Shown here one piece after another: positions 55,367 through 63,873 of a stretch of DNA of 64,000 nucleotides. Source of the DNA: Macrococcus bovicus (GTDB taxonomy: Bacteria; Bacillota; Bacilli; Staphylococcales; Staphylococcaceae). The translations under genes and the position numbers were made by a program. Location: contig NZ_SCWF01000007.1 of the NCBI RefSeq assembly GCF_004359575.1, positions 28,400 through 92,399 on the forward strand. Direction: 5' to 3'. Below the pieces are notes generated by a model. The model saw only the letters and a list, made by a program, of their open reading frames with translations, did no database searches and had not been told where the DNA came from. Every line of letters starts with the position of its first letter. Position 1 is the first letter of the stretch.

Positions 55367-55389
55367 CCATTTAATGTATAATTAAATGG
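55367..55389. repeat. Inverted repeat at the ribosome binding site of the 31-codon ORF
   Basis: Arms CCATTTAAT and ATTAAATGG, perfect over 9 bp, with a 5-base loop that contains a TATAC possible -10. The 3' arm on the minus strand runs into the GGGAGG ribosome binding site. It could be an operator or an RNA stem limiting translation. Confidence 0.6.
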
Positions 55390-55414
55390 CAACATGTATT
55401 TTTTGTAAAAAAAG

Positions 55415-55445
55415 TAAAAAGCTGTTTCCGAGGAAACAGCTTTTC
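55415..55445 (-). terminator. fakA terminator
   Basis: Perfect stem AAAAGCTGTTTCC-GA-GGAAACAGCTTTT with A/T tails, ten bases after the fakA stop. Confidence 0.9.
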
Positions 55446-55454
55446 GATATTTCA

Positions 55455-57092
55455 TTATTCAACAGCAAAGATAAAACTATAGATAGGTTGCTGACCTTGA
55501 TGAACTTCTACTTCCACATCTTCATACTGCGCTTCAATGTAATCAGTTAAGGCATTGACCTGTGCCTCGTCTGTTTCTTCTCCGGCGATAATGGTGACAA
55601 TTTCACTGTCCTCATCAATCATCGTCTTAAGAAGCTCCTCGCAGACTTTGGTCTGGTCAAAGTCCGACACTGTTATCTTACTTTCAAAGAGACCCATATA
55701 GGCACCTTTTGCGATATCCACGCCTTCGATTGAAGTGTCACGGACAGCATATGTGACTGAACCTGATTTCACATGACTGATCGCCTCTCCCATCGCTGCC
55801 TTGTTCTCTTCCAGTTCAGCTTCCGGTGTATAGCTGAGCAATGCGGACAGGCCTTGCGGGATGGTTTTAGTCGGAATCACGATCACCGGAATATCCACGA
55901 CACTCGCAGCCTGTTCAGCCGCCATAATGATGTTTTTATTGTTCGGCAGAATAATCGCTTCTTTACATTGAGATGATTCAATGACTTTGACAATATCCTC
56001 TGTTGAAGGATTCATCGTCTGGCCGCCGCTGATGACATGTGTCGCACCGATCGATTCAAAGAGCTGCGTGATCCCCTCACCCATGGAGATCGTGATCACG
56101 GCCTTGTCTACGACCTTCGCCTGCTGCTTGATGCCGCGTTTACGCAGTACTTCACGATGCTGTTCACGCATATTTTCAACTTTGATCTTAATGATCTCGC
56201 CGTACTGACTACCATAAGTCAGCGCTTCACCCGGTGTTTCAGAGTGGACGTGTGTCTTAACGATCTCATCATCAGAGATAACGAGTAGTGAATCGCCGAA
56301 CTGCGCCATATCATTTCTGAACTCATCTTCGTCAAATGGCTTCATACCTGACTTAAAACGCACCATGAATTCCGTACAGAAGCCAGGGACGATATCTTCA
56401 GTTTTAACCACATCACCGAAATCGTGATCGTCATTGATGAAATTCTCATCCATTTTCACGTTGACAGGTTCAGCGATTTTTTCACCTTTCATGACTGCTA
56501 AGAACCCTTCGTAAACATAAACAAGACCCTGTCCGCCGCTATCGACAACGCCTACTTCCTTCAGGACAGGCAACAGGTCAGGTGTCCGTTTGAGTGAGGC
56601 ATTCCCCGCTTCCACAATCGCCTCCATTACCACGATGACGTCGTCTGTCGATTTAGCGATTTCAGTGGCGTGTTCACTTGCCTCTCTCGCGACTGTCAGA
56701 ATCGTCCCTTCAACCGGCTTCATCACTGCCTTATATGCTGTCTTAACACCGGAATCGAAGGCCTTCGCAAACTTTTTCGCATCGATATCCTCACATGATT
56801 CGATGGATTTTGAGAAGCCGCGGAACAGCTGAGATAAAATAACGCCTGAATTACCGCGTGCACCCATCAGTAATCCTTTAGAGAAGGCTTTCCCTACATT
56901 GCCGATATGGGCCTCGATATGTTCTTTTGTCTCTTTTGCACCTGAAGACATTGACAGATTCATATTGGTTCCTGTGTCACCATCCGGTACCGGAAAAACA
57001 TTCAGAGAATCCACATACTCTGCATTTTGTGATAAGTTATTTGCCCCTGCAGCAATCATTTCAGCAAATAGCTTGCCATCGATTTTGTTCAT
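55455..57092 (-). CDS. fakA: Fatty acid kinase FakA (DAK-domain protein)
   Basis: Kinase subunit that phosphorylates exogenous fatty acids held by FakB, feeding the PlsX/PlsY route. It has 545 residues. The N-terminal DhaL-like ATP domain (about 1-200) holds [18 protein letters not shown] and [18 protein letters not shown] middle and a C-terminal EDD-type domain follow. It starts 14 bases after the Asp23-family gene, the standard staphylococcal pair. FakB is not in this window. Confidence 0.95.
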   Translation of the reverse strand: MNKIDGKLFAEMIAAGANNLSQNAEYVDSLNVFPVPDGDTGTNMNLSMSSGAKETKEHIEAHIGNVGKAFSKGLLMGARGNSGVILSQLFRGFSKSIESCEDIDAKKFAKAFDSGVKTAYKAVMKPVEGTILTVAREASEHATEIAKSTDDVIVVMEAIVEAGNASLKRTPDLLPVLKEVGVVDSGGQGLVYVYEGFLAVMKGEKIAEPVNVKMDENFINDDHDFGDVVKTEDIVPGFCTEFMVRFKSGMKPFDEDEFRNDMAQFGDSLLVISDDEIVKTHVHSETPGEALTYGSQYGEIIKIKVENMREQHREVLRKRGIKQQAKVVDKAVITISMGEGITQLFESIGATHVISGGQTMNPSTEDIVKVIESSQCKEAIILPNNKNIIMAAEQAASVVDIPVIVIPTKTIPQGLSALLSYTPEAELEENKAAMGEAISHVKSGSVTYAVRDTSIEGVDIAKGAYMGLFESKITVSDFDQTKVCEELLKTMIDEDSEIVTIIAGEETDEAQVNALTDYIEAQYEDVEVEVHQGQQPIYSFIFAVE

Positions 57093-57106
57093 TAATAAGA
57101 TCCTCC

Positions 57107-57481
57107 CTATTCTTCCTCATCCAGTTGAATGACACGTACGCCCTGGATATATATGTTCACTGAGTTCACTTTGAGATTGAGTGTTTTTTCTAGCGTATAT
57201 TTGACGACTGATTGTACATTATTGGCAATCTCAGAAATCTTCGTACCATATGCGACAATAATGTACATATCTACAGCGAGTGTACCTTCATGCTGCGTGA
57301 CGATGACGCCTTTAGAATAATTATCCCGTCTTAGGATGTCAGCGATATTATCTCTTACTTGATGCTTACTGGCCATCCCGATGATTCCGTAACATTCAAC
57401 AGCAGCACCGCCAGCAATCGTTGCGATGACATCATTTGAAATATCAATACTGCCGTATTCATTGTTGATTTCTAAAGTCAT
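57107..57481 (-). CDS. Asp23/Gls24 family envelope stress protein (YloU type)
   Basis: 124 residues from ATG 57481 with GAGGAGG seven bases upstream, giving [15 protein letters not shown]. Upstream extension lacks a ribosome binding site. The Asp23/DUF322 fold is shown by [15 protein letters not shown] and [21 protein letters not shown]. It is immediately upstream of fakA in most Firmicutes and is divergent from rpmB. Its precise role is not known. Confidence 0.92.
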   Translation of the reverse strand: MTLEINNEYGSIDISNDVIATIAGGAAVECYGIIGMASKHQVRDNIADILRRDNYSKGVIVTQHEGTLAVDMYIIVAYGTKISEIANNVQSVVKYTLEKTLNLKVNSVNIYIQGVRVIQLDEEE

Positions 57482-57595
57482 AAGGAACCTCCTCATTTAA
57501 TTGATTCATCATGTTATTATAAGCAATAAACGGCTTCATATACAAGTATTGTGGCAAAAATGAACACGTAGCGGAGAAAACTGACGTTAAAATCA

Positions 57596-57624
57596 TTGCA
57601 ATGCAATAAATATTGTGTTAAATT
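57596..57624 (+). promoter_or_regulatory. rpmB promoter
   Basis: TTGCAA (57596-57601), a 17-base spacer and TAAATT (57619-57624), about 55 bases before rpmB. The -10 is only moderate. Confidence 0.5.
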
Positions 57625-57679
57625 ACTATGGTGTGGAAAGATAAGTGTATTTCTATATGTCATTAAAGGAGGAAATAAC

Positions 57680-57868
57680 ATGGCTAAAGTATGTCACGTT
57701 ACAGGTCGTAAAGCTGTGACGGGTAATAACCGTTCACACGCTATGAATGCGAACAAACGTCGCTGGAACGCTAACTTACAAAAAGTTAGAATCCTTGTCG
57801 ATGGTAAACCTAAACGTGTATGGGTCTCAGCTCGTGCACTTAAATCAGGTAAAGTCACTCGCGTTTAA
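57680..57868 (+). CDS. rpmB: 50S ribosomal protein L28
   Basis: Ribosomal protein bL28, 62 residues, full length. ATG at 57680 follows AAAGGAGGAAAT. The sequence [11 protein letters not shown] then [14 protein letters not shown] is diagnostic. Only one Cys is present, so this is the zinc-free form. It is transcribed alone and ends at a bidirectional terminator shared with thiN. The divergent position next to the Asp23-fakA pair is standard. Confidence 0.97.
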   Translation: MAKVCHVTGRKAVTGNNRSHAMNANKRRWNANLQKVRILVDGKPKRVWVSARALKSGKVTRV

Positions 57869-57883
57869 TGCATATATAGATAC

Positions 57884-57916
57884 AAAAAAAGACCTTTGTG
57901 TGGAAGGTCTTTTTTT
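57884..57916. terminator. Bidirectional terminator between rpmB and thiN
   Basis: Thirteen-bp stem AAAAAAAGACCTT and mirror with a 7-base loop. A- and T-runs serve both rpmB and thiN. Confidence 0.9.
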
Positions 57917-58553
57917 ATGCATCTTTACTCTGAATCATATAAACCATGCCATTCTCCACTATCACTTGTGCCCGGTCCGTCACAAATTCATTGGACACCG
58001 TCCGAGTGGTCCCCATTTTCAGCTGTGTACGCGGTAAAGTGTACTTCAGATCCTCAATCGTCAGAAAGACACCTGCTTCAACCGGAATAAAGGAGATATA
58101 GGTCATATCCTGGTAACGCTGGATAATATGAGTCCCTGTCGGCAGCACCTGAATCACATTGACATCATCGACCATAAAGAATTCGCTGGCAGATAACATC
58201 ACTTCCTTGTTCAACAGTGTCTGCAGGTTGCCGAGAAAATGATCCATTCTGCCGCCTGTCGCGCCGTGGATAAAGACGCGGTCATAGTCGAGCGTAAGCG
58301 TATACTGAATCCCCACCTCAAGATCGGTCTCATTCTTTTCAGACGGCAGCACATCTATATCCAGCTCGGCCTGCAAAGTGCTGAGCTCATCGTCTGTCAG
58401 TGAATCGAAATCCCCGAATGCCGCAATCGGTCTGATGCCTGCTTGAACCAGCATCACTGCGCCGTAATCAATGCCGATCCAGTCTTCATTTTTCAGCTTC
58501 TCCAGTGTGCGCCTGTTGAAGTTGTGTGCTGTACATAATAGATGTAAGTCCAA
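57915..58553 (-). CDS. thiN: Thiamine pyrophosphokinase
   Basis: Converts thiamine to thiamine pyrophosphate using ATP. It has 212 residues. Family motifs are AFGDFDSLTD (about 60-69), KNETDLEVGIQYTL and HGATGGRMDHFLGNLQ. The start is TTG at 58553 behind AGAGGTG, right after the rpe stop. The order rsgA-rpe-thiN is conserved in Firmicutes. The C-terminal beta domain continues into the terminator. Confidence 0.93.
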   Translation of the reverse strand: MDLHLLCTAHNFNRRTLEKLKNEDWIGIDYGAVMLVQAGIRPIAAFGDFDSLTDDELSTLQAELDIDVLPSEKNETDLEVGIQYTLTLDYDRVFIHGATGGRMDHFLGNLQTLLNKEVMLSASEFFMVDDVNVIQVLPTGTHIIQRYQDMTYISFIPVEAGVFLTIEDLKYTLPRTQLKMGTTRTVSNEFVTDRAQVIVENGMVYMIQSKDA

Positions 58554-58555
58554 TA

Positions 58556-59200
58556 TTATTCACCTCTTAAAATAGATGTCGGTGTCTGATAATCTTCATG
58601 GCCGAAGAAATACGAGCCGGCTACCAGCACATCCGCCCCAGCCTGCCGGCAGACTGCTGCCGTCTGTTCATTGACCCCGCCATCCACTTCTATTTCAAAG
58701 TCCAGCCGATGCTGCATCCGGTAGTCTGCGAGAAACTGGATTTTATCGGCCATACTGCCGATAAATGACTGGCCGCCGAATCCCGGGTTGACCGTCATCA
58801 CCAGCACAAGGTCGACCTCCTGCAGCACCGGCAGCAGCTGCTCGACACTCGTACCTGGATTCAGCGTAACCCCCGCTTTTTTACCCGTCTGTTTAATCTG
58901 CTGAATCGCCCGGTGGATATGACAAGTCGCTTCAATATGAACCGTGATGATATCACTGCCCGCTTCAGCAAAAGCTTCTATATAGCGTTCCGGCTCTTCT
59001 ATCATCAGGTGGCTGTCAATCGTCAGCTCCGTTATTTCCCTCAGCTGCGCTAAAATAGGCAGACCGAAGGAGATATTGGGGACAAAACGGCCATCCATGA
59101 CATCAAAATGCAGGTAGTCGACACCTGCTTCTTCCAGCCGTCTGACTTCCTCTTTCAGTTCAGTGAAGTCACAGGACAGTAAACTAGGTGCTATTTTCAT
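58556..59200 (-). CDS. rpe: Ribulose-phosphate 3-epimerase
   Basis: Pentose-phosphate-pathway epimerase that interconverts ribulose-5-P and xylulose-5-P, 214 residues. It is a TIM barrel with metal-site HFDVMDGRFVPNISFG (about 32-47), DSHLMIEEPERYI, VNPGFGGQSFI and EVDGGVN. Its start shares one base with the end of rsgA. It is translated as the middle gene of rsgA-rpe-thiN. Confidence 0.96.
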   Translation of the reverse strand: MKIAPSLLSCDFTELKEEVRRLEEAGVDYLHFDVMDGRFVPNISFGLPILAQLREITELTIDSHLMIEEPERYIEAFAEAGSDIITVHIEATCHIHRAIQQIKQTGKKAGVTLNPGTSVEQLLPVLQEVDLVLVMTVNPGFGGQSFIGSMADKIQFLADYRMQHRLDFEIEVDGGVNEQTAAVCRQAGADVLVAGSYFFGHEDYQTPTSILRGE

Positions 59201-60072
59201 CAGTATCTCACCTTTCTCGTTTCAATTTCATTCATCATCTGCAGATAATGGTCATAGCGGGACTGAAGGATAGACTCACCTACTTGGGCCTTCACCGCAC
59301 ATTTAGGTTCATTGACATGCAGACATTCGCGGTACTTGCAGTCGTCAGCCGCAGCCACAAACTCAGGAAAGCAGTTCTTGAGCATATACTTGTCGATATG
59401 GGCATAATCAAGGGAGCTGAAGCCCGGTGTATCCGCAATATAGCCCTGACTGGTCTTGATGAGCTCGACATGACGCGTCGTATGCTTACCGCGGTTCAGC
59501 GCGTTCGAGATCACACCCGTCTCCAGATTGGATTCCGGCCGCACCGCATTGATCAGAGATGATTTACCGACGCCTGACTGTCCACTCAGCACATTGATAC
59601 CCGGCACCAGCATGTGAAGCATCGCTGACTGATCCTCCAGGTTCGAAATCAGATAGGTCTTATAGCCGATAGACTGATAGTAATCCAGCCTGCTCTGAAT
59701 AAAGGCTTCCTCGGCTGATGACAGCAGATCTTGCTTCGTCACTATCAGGCTCGGTGTAATATCGTAGCTTTCAACAATGACCAGAAATTTATCAATCAGA
59801 TTAAGACTGAATGCCGGTTCCTTTGCGCTCATGACAACCAGGACCTGGTCGATATTTGCTACCGGTGGCCGGACAAGCTCATTTTGTCGCGGCAGAAGTT
59901 CTGTGATATAGCCTTCCACTTCATTTTCAATCTGAAATTTCACTCTATCTCCGACCAGCGGGGAAAGACCTTTCTTCCTGAAGACGCCTCTCGCCCGGCA
60001 CTGGAAGCTTTCTCCTTCGCTTTCGACATAATAAAATCCACTTAACGCTTTATAGATTAATCCTTCTCTCAC
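59200..60072 (-). CDS. rsgA: Ribosome small subunit GTPase RsgA
   Basis: Circularly permuted GTPase for late 30S maturation, 290 residues. The OB-fold is N-terminal (about 1-65). G motifs are VTKQDLLS (G4, about 112), GQSGVGKSSLINA (G1, about 165-177) and DTPGFSSLD (G3). A zinc-binding helix follows, with CKYRECLHVNEPKCAVK. The start is GTG at 60072 behind AGAGGTG. In staphylococci pknB lies directly upstream; here it is hssS, 31 bases away, with no terminator visible. Confidence 0.95.
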   Translation of the reverse strand: MREGLIYKALSGFYYVESEGESFQCRARGVFRKKGLSPLVGDRVKFQIENEVEGYITELLPRQNELVRPPVANIDQVLVVMSAKEPAFSLNLIDKFLVIVESYDITPSLIVTKQDLLSSAEEAFIQSRLDYYQSIGYKTYLISNLEDQSAMLHMLVPGINVLSGQSGVGKSSLINAVRPESNLETGVISNALNRGKHTTRHVELIKTSQGYIADTPGFSSLDYAHIDKYMLKNCFPEFVAAADDCKYRECLHVNEPKCAVKAQVGESILQSRYDHYLQMMNEIETRKVRY

Positions 60073-60103
60073 TAAGTCACCTCTTCATTAAATTAGTCCT
60101 ATT

Positions 60104-61426
60104 TTAACATATAACCGTTATGGTCGTCCCCTGATTCACTGAACTTTGAACCTCTATTCTGAAACCATGCAGATCAGCAATCTCTTTGACGATAGCCATG
60201 CCGAGTCCATTCGACGGTACATGATCCTCGTTACTTTTCGCTTTGAAGAAACGTTCGAACAAGTGTTGCTGCGTCTTATCATCCATGCCTTCACCTTCAT
60301 CTGTAATCGTGATGACCCGTTCCTTCAAGGTGATCAGTATCGCACCTTCCTGCTTCGAATATTTAATCGCATTGGACAAAAGATTCGTCACCAGCTGCAT
60401 AAAGAGCGCTCTATGTGCGGTCAGCTCGCTGTCATCAAAATGTGTCGTCAGCAGCAGCTCTTTTTCGTCCAGCTGAAACATGAAGGTGTTGATGACTTCT
60501 TTCATCATCTCTCTGCCGCTAAATGTTTCCAGCTGCAGTTCATTGCCTTCATTCTCAATGGCCGCCAGGGTCAGCAGCTGTTTCGTCAGCCCGCTGAGGC
60601 GTCTCGACTGATGCTGGATCGCTGCTATGGTCTCGCTGTTGTAACGCTCTGCCAGCTGATCAGTGAGGCCGATCAGATTAGTGATGGGGGACTGTATTTC
60701 ATGACTGACATTGGCCACAAACCGTTCGTTGACCGCCTGATGATGACGAATGGCGATGGACATCTCCTCCATCTCCCGGGCCAGTTCCCCGATCTCATCG
60801 CGTCTAGTAATAGACGACTGGTCACTATAATCACCCGACCGTATCCGTTTCGCATAGAGCTGCAGTTTCTTCACCGGATTCACGAAATAACCTGCGCTCA
60901 GTATAATGAAAAACACCGTGAAAATGAAGATATAGACCAGCAAGATGGCAAGAAATATGCGGAACTCGCCCATGCTCTGACCGACGTCCGGCCTGATATA
61001 TACGCGGTAGTCCTCACCCGCAACTCTCATATCCATCCCGACTGTGTTGCGCGTTTCATTGTCAAAAAAGCCGGTGATGAATAAGTTGAACGGCCGGTCT
61101 TTAATTCCGTGATAGATACCCTTGTGACTGTCCTCCAGATTCCTGACCCGAAATGGTGTGCCGTAGTAACGCACTGTATGGTCCTGCACTGTCATCACCT
61201 GAAAATTCAGCGACGCCATCTGTGAGAAGAAAGTCGTCGCTTCAATCTCAGGATGTGATTCGATAAAATGTTTCTGTTCTCTGACGATCTGAGTGATGCG
61301 CTCATCATTCGCCGGCTTAAGGAACAGATGATAGTAGACGTTGGCGATGATAAAGCTGAGAAGCGCACTCAGACAGAAAGTGAAGAGGGTGGACACAACA
61401 AAATGGGTCGACAGCCTCTTAAACAT
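60104..61426 (-). CDS. hssS: Haem sensor histidine kinase HssS
   Basis: Membrane sensor kinase of the haem-stress system, 440 residues. Helix 1 is about 12-34 and helix 2 about 158-180, enclosing an extracytoplasmic sensor region. A HAMP domain follows, then the phospho-acceptor His242 (VSHEIQSPIT). The ATP-binding region has NLLSNAIKYS, ITDEGEGMD and GLGMAIVKEI. Its start overlaps hssR by 8 bases. Identity as HssS follows from the partner genes and the HssR operator upstream of hrtB; the sensor region alone would not prove it. Confidence 0.9.
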   Translation of the reverse strand: MFKRLSTHFVVSTLFTFCLSALLSFIIANVYYHLFLKPANDERITQIVREQKHFIESHPEIEATTFFSQMASLNFQVMTVQDHTVRYYGTPFRVRNLEDSHKGIYHGIKDRPFNLFITGFFDNETRNTVGMDMRVAGEDYRVYIRPDVGQSMGEFRIFLAILLVYIFIFTVFFIILSAGYFVNPVKKLQLYAKRIRSGDYSDQSSITRRDEIGELAREMEEMSIAIRHHQAVNERFVANVSHEIQSPITNLIGLTDQLAERYNSETIAAIQHQSRRLSGLTKQLLTLAAIENEGNELQLETFSGREMMKEVINTFMFQLDEKELLLTTHFDDSELTAHRALFMQLVTNLLSNAIKYSKQEGAILITLKERVITITDEGEGMDDKTQQHLFERFFKAKSNEDHVPSNGLGMAIVKEIADLHGFRIEVQSSVNQGTTITVIC

Positions 61427-62075
61427 GCTGCACCTTATAGCCGACCCCTCTGACAGTCAGTATCTCAAAGTCAGGATAGGCGGCAAGCCTTTTGCGCAGC
61501 CGCTTGATATGGACGTCAATCGTGCGTTCATCACCGTCAAAATCAAATCCCCAGACATGTTCAATCAGCTGTTCACGGCTGCCGACTTTCGGCGCTAATC
61601 TGACGAGTTCCGCCAGCAGCTCAAACTCTTTTCGCGGCAGATAGAGCGTATCCTCTCCGACAGTCACTTCATAGCTGTCGACATCAAGCTGCATACGACC
61701 GAACGTCAGCACAGACTGCGCCTGATAGCGATTAAGTATCGCATTCACTCTGAACGCCAGTTCCTCCACTAAAAACGGCTTCGTCACATAGTCATCTGTT
61801 CCTGCTTCAAAGGCAGAGCGTTTATCACTCAGCTCACTTCTCGCTGTCAGCATGATGACCGGCTTCTCGTAGTACCTCTTAATATGGTCACATAACTCAA
61901 AACCATCCATACCGGGCATCATGACATCCACTATACAGAGATCCACTTTCTCATGATCAAGTAGCTGGATCGCGGCGTCACCGTCTGCCGCAAGCAGCAC
62001 TTCGTACTGCTGCAATCCGCGTGCTACCATCTCACGGATGGCACGTTCGTCATCCACTACCAATATTTTTTTCAT
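61419..62075 (-). CDS. hssR: Haem response regulator HssR
   Basis: OmpR-family response regulator, 218 residues. The receiver domain (1-115) has VVDDE, phospho-acceptor Asp50 (CIVDVMMPGMDG) and Lys in YVTKPF. The winged-helix DNA-binding domain (about 125-218) has FDGDERTIDVHIKRLRKRL. It is divergent from hrtB, with the direct-repeat operator between them at 62088-62107. In S. aureus phosphorylated HssR turns on hrtAB when haem is in excess. Confidence 0.93.
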   Translation of the reverse strand: MKKILVVDDERAIREMVARGLQQYEVLLAADGDAAIQLLDHEKVDLCIVDVMMPGMDGFELCDHIKRYYEKPVIMLTARSELSDKRSAFEAGTDDYVTKPFLVEELAFRVNAILNRYQAQSVLTFGRMQLDVDSYEVTVGEDTLYLPRKEFELLAELVRLAPKVGSREQLIEHVWGFDFDGDERTIDVHIKRLRKRLAAYPDFEILTVRGVGYKVQHV

Positions 62076-62087
62076 CTTTTACCTCCC

Positions 62088-62107
62088 GTTCATATTCCGT
62101 TCATATA
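62088..62107 (+). promoter_or_regulatory. HssR direct-repeat operator
   Basis: GTTCATATT-CC-GTTCATATA (62088-62096 and 62099-62107) matches the direct repeat GTTCATATT-NN-GTTCATATT described for HssR upstream of S. aureus hrtAB. It occupies the position where the hrtB -35 would be, so HssR probably activates from there. Confidence 0.9.
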
Positions 62108-62114
62108 ACCCTTC

Positions 62115-62120
62115 TATAAT
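62115..62120 (+). promoter_or_regulatory. hrtBA -10 element
   Basis: Consensus TATAAT 36 bases before the hrtB start. No independent -35 is present; the spacing puts the HssR repeats over the -35 region, as expected for an activator-dependent promoter. Confidence 0.7.
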
Positions 62121-62155
62121 CAGTGTATATTCAAACAATGAAAGGATGTTGACCC

Positions 62156-63175
62156 ATGAAACTCGCACTGCAGGAACTTAAATACTATAAATTTAAATAT
62201 GCCATGATTACCGCTATTTTATTCCTACTCGCTTTTCTTGTTCTCTTTGTCTCAAGTTTAGCACAAGGACTCGGAAAAGATAATATCTCACTGATTGAAG
62301 AGCTGAACAGCAGCCACTACGTTATCAGTGATGACGCCAATCACTCACTGACTGCTTCCCAGTTATCCGACCAGGACATCAAAGAACTGAAGGATCAGGA
62401 TATCCCCCTTCTGTCCATGCAGCTTGCCACATTTGAGAACAATACCGGGCTTGCAGCTGTCTATATGAAAGATGCCAAACCTGAAATCGCCGAAGGAAGA
62501 ATGCCCGCGAATAAAAATGAGGTTGCTATCGATGATTATCTGCAGAAGGACATCAAAATCGGCGATACGATCAAGGTCAAAAATAAAGATATTCACTATA
62601 AAGTCACCGGTTATGTTCAAGACAATATGTATGCGCATACGGCTGTCGGCTACATGACAGAAGACGGTATCAAAAGAATCAACCCTGCTATCAAGCCGAA
62701 TATCGGTCTTGTCAATCAGGATGCTGTCAGTAACCTGAGGGACGCAAAGGTCATTTCAGCTGATGATCTGAAGAAAGGCATCGCAAGTTACGAGGCGGAA
62801 CAGCTGCCACTGAACTTGATGGTCATCTTTCTGTTCGTGATCTCCGCGATAGTCATCGCCGCCTTCTTCTATGTCATCACCATCCAGAAAACAACTGAGT
62901 ATGGCATCTTGAAGGCGATTGGTTTCAGGAATGCTAAGATTGCCGGTATGATACTGCTGGAAATCCTGATCATTACGACTATCGGTGTCGCTGTGGCGAT
63001 CGGTCTGACTTTTGTTATTGCCAGCCAGCTACCTGTTACCATGCCGTTCTTCTTAAATAATCAGCTCATCGCTCTACTTGCTGCGTTATTCTTCGTCGTC
63101 GGTCTTGTCGGCGCATTACTGTCACTCATCAAGGTCATTCGTATAGACCCGCAACTTGCTTTAGGAGGCGAATAA
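62156..63175 (+). CDS. hrtB: Haem efflux permease HrtB
   Basis: Permease of the haem-regulated transporter, 339 residues, MacB/FtsX-like. One helix is at about 18-37 (MKLALQELKYYKFKYAMITA start). An extracytoplasmic domain follows (about 40-215), then three helices at about 218-240, 263-288 and 300-325. Residues near the first helix (YYKFKYAM, LAQGLGKDNISLIEEL) resemble S. aureus HrtB. It lies one base before hrtA. The order hrtB-hrtA is the reverse of S. aureus hrtAB. It protects against haem toxicity. Confidence 0.92.
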   Translation: MKLALQELKYYKFKYAMITAILFLLAFLVLFVSSLAQGLGKDNISLIEELNSSHYVISDDANHSLTASQLSDQDIKELKDQDIPLLSMQLATFENNTGLAAVYMKDAKPEIAEGRMPANKNEVAIDDYLQKDIKIGDTIKVKNKDIHYKVTGYVQDNMYAHTAVGYMTEDGIKRINPAIKPNIGLVNQDAVSNLRDAKVISADDLKKGIASYEAEQLPLNLMVIFLFVISAIVIAAFFYVITIQKTTEYGILKAIGFRNAKIAGMILLEILIITTIGVAVAIGLTFVIASQLPVTMPFFLNNQLIALLAALFFVVGLVGALLSLIKVIRIDPQLALGGE

Positions 63176-63176
63176 G

Positions 63177-63869
63177 ATGCTCGAAATCAAAGAAATCACT
63201 AAAACTTACGGCACAGGCGAGCAAGCTACAGAAGTGCTGAAAGGTATCAATCTCAATGTGCAGGACGGTGAAATTGTCATCCTCTACGGCCCATCCGGTT
63301 CAGGAAAAAGCACGCTACTCACCATTATCGGCGGGCTCTTGACCCCTACTTCCGGAGAAATCGTGCTGGACGGCCGTTCATGGCAGTCATTAAGCGACCA
63401 GCAGATGACGGCCATGCGGCTCAGCGATATCGGCTTCATCTTCCAGGCTTCTCACCTACTGCCCTACTTGAACGTCAAAGATCAGCTGACTGCAGTCGCA
63501 AAGGAAAACGGGATGTCAGCTCAGGCAGCATCAGAAAGAGCCGCTACCCTGCTGCAGGACTTCGGTCTGACGCACCGCGCGACAGCCTATCCGAACCGGC
63601 TGTCAGGCGGAGAGAAACAGCGGACAGCGATTGCCCGGGCGTTCATGAATGCGCCTAAGATGATTTTAGCTGATGAACCGACAGCGAGCCTTGACAAGGA
63701 GCGGGCACTGGAAGTGGTGGATATGCTGAAACAACGTGTCAAATCATCGAATACCGTCTGCATCATGATCACCCACGATCAGCGCCTCTTCTCTAAGGCA
63801 GACCGTCTCTTGATGCTGGATGATGGTATATTAGTCGACCAGACTTCCCAGATTGCAAGCTTCAATTAA
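63177..63869 (+). CDS. hrtA: Haem efflux ATPase HrtA
   Basis: ATPase subunit of the haem exporter, 230 residues, LolD/MacB-type. Walker A is GPSGSGKSTL (about 39-48), the Q-loop GFIFQASHLLP, the signature LSGGEKQRTAIARA and Walker B MILADEPTASLD. The start ATG follows the hrtB stop directly, with TTAGGAGGCG overlapping the end of hrtB as its ribosome binding site. It ends before a strong hairpin. Confidence 0.93.
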   Translation: MLEIKEITKTYGTGEQATEVLKGINLNVQDGEIVILYGPSGSGKSTLLTIIGGLLTPTSGEIVLDGRSWQSLSDQQMTAMRLSDIGFIFQASHLLPYLNVKDQLTAVAKENGMSAQAASERAATLLQDFGLTHRATAYPNRLSGGEKQRTAIARAFMNAPKMILADEPTASLDKERALEVVDMLKQRVKSSNTVCIMITHDQRLFSKADRLLMLDDGILVDQTSQIASFN

Positions 63870-63873
63870 AATA

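Noticed and set aside
60146..61084. Long open frame (312 codons) on the plus strand
   Set aside because: It lies wholly antisense to hssS, lacks a ribosome binding site and has no recognisable protein features, while hssS has all kinase motifs.
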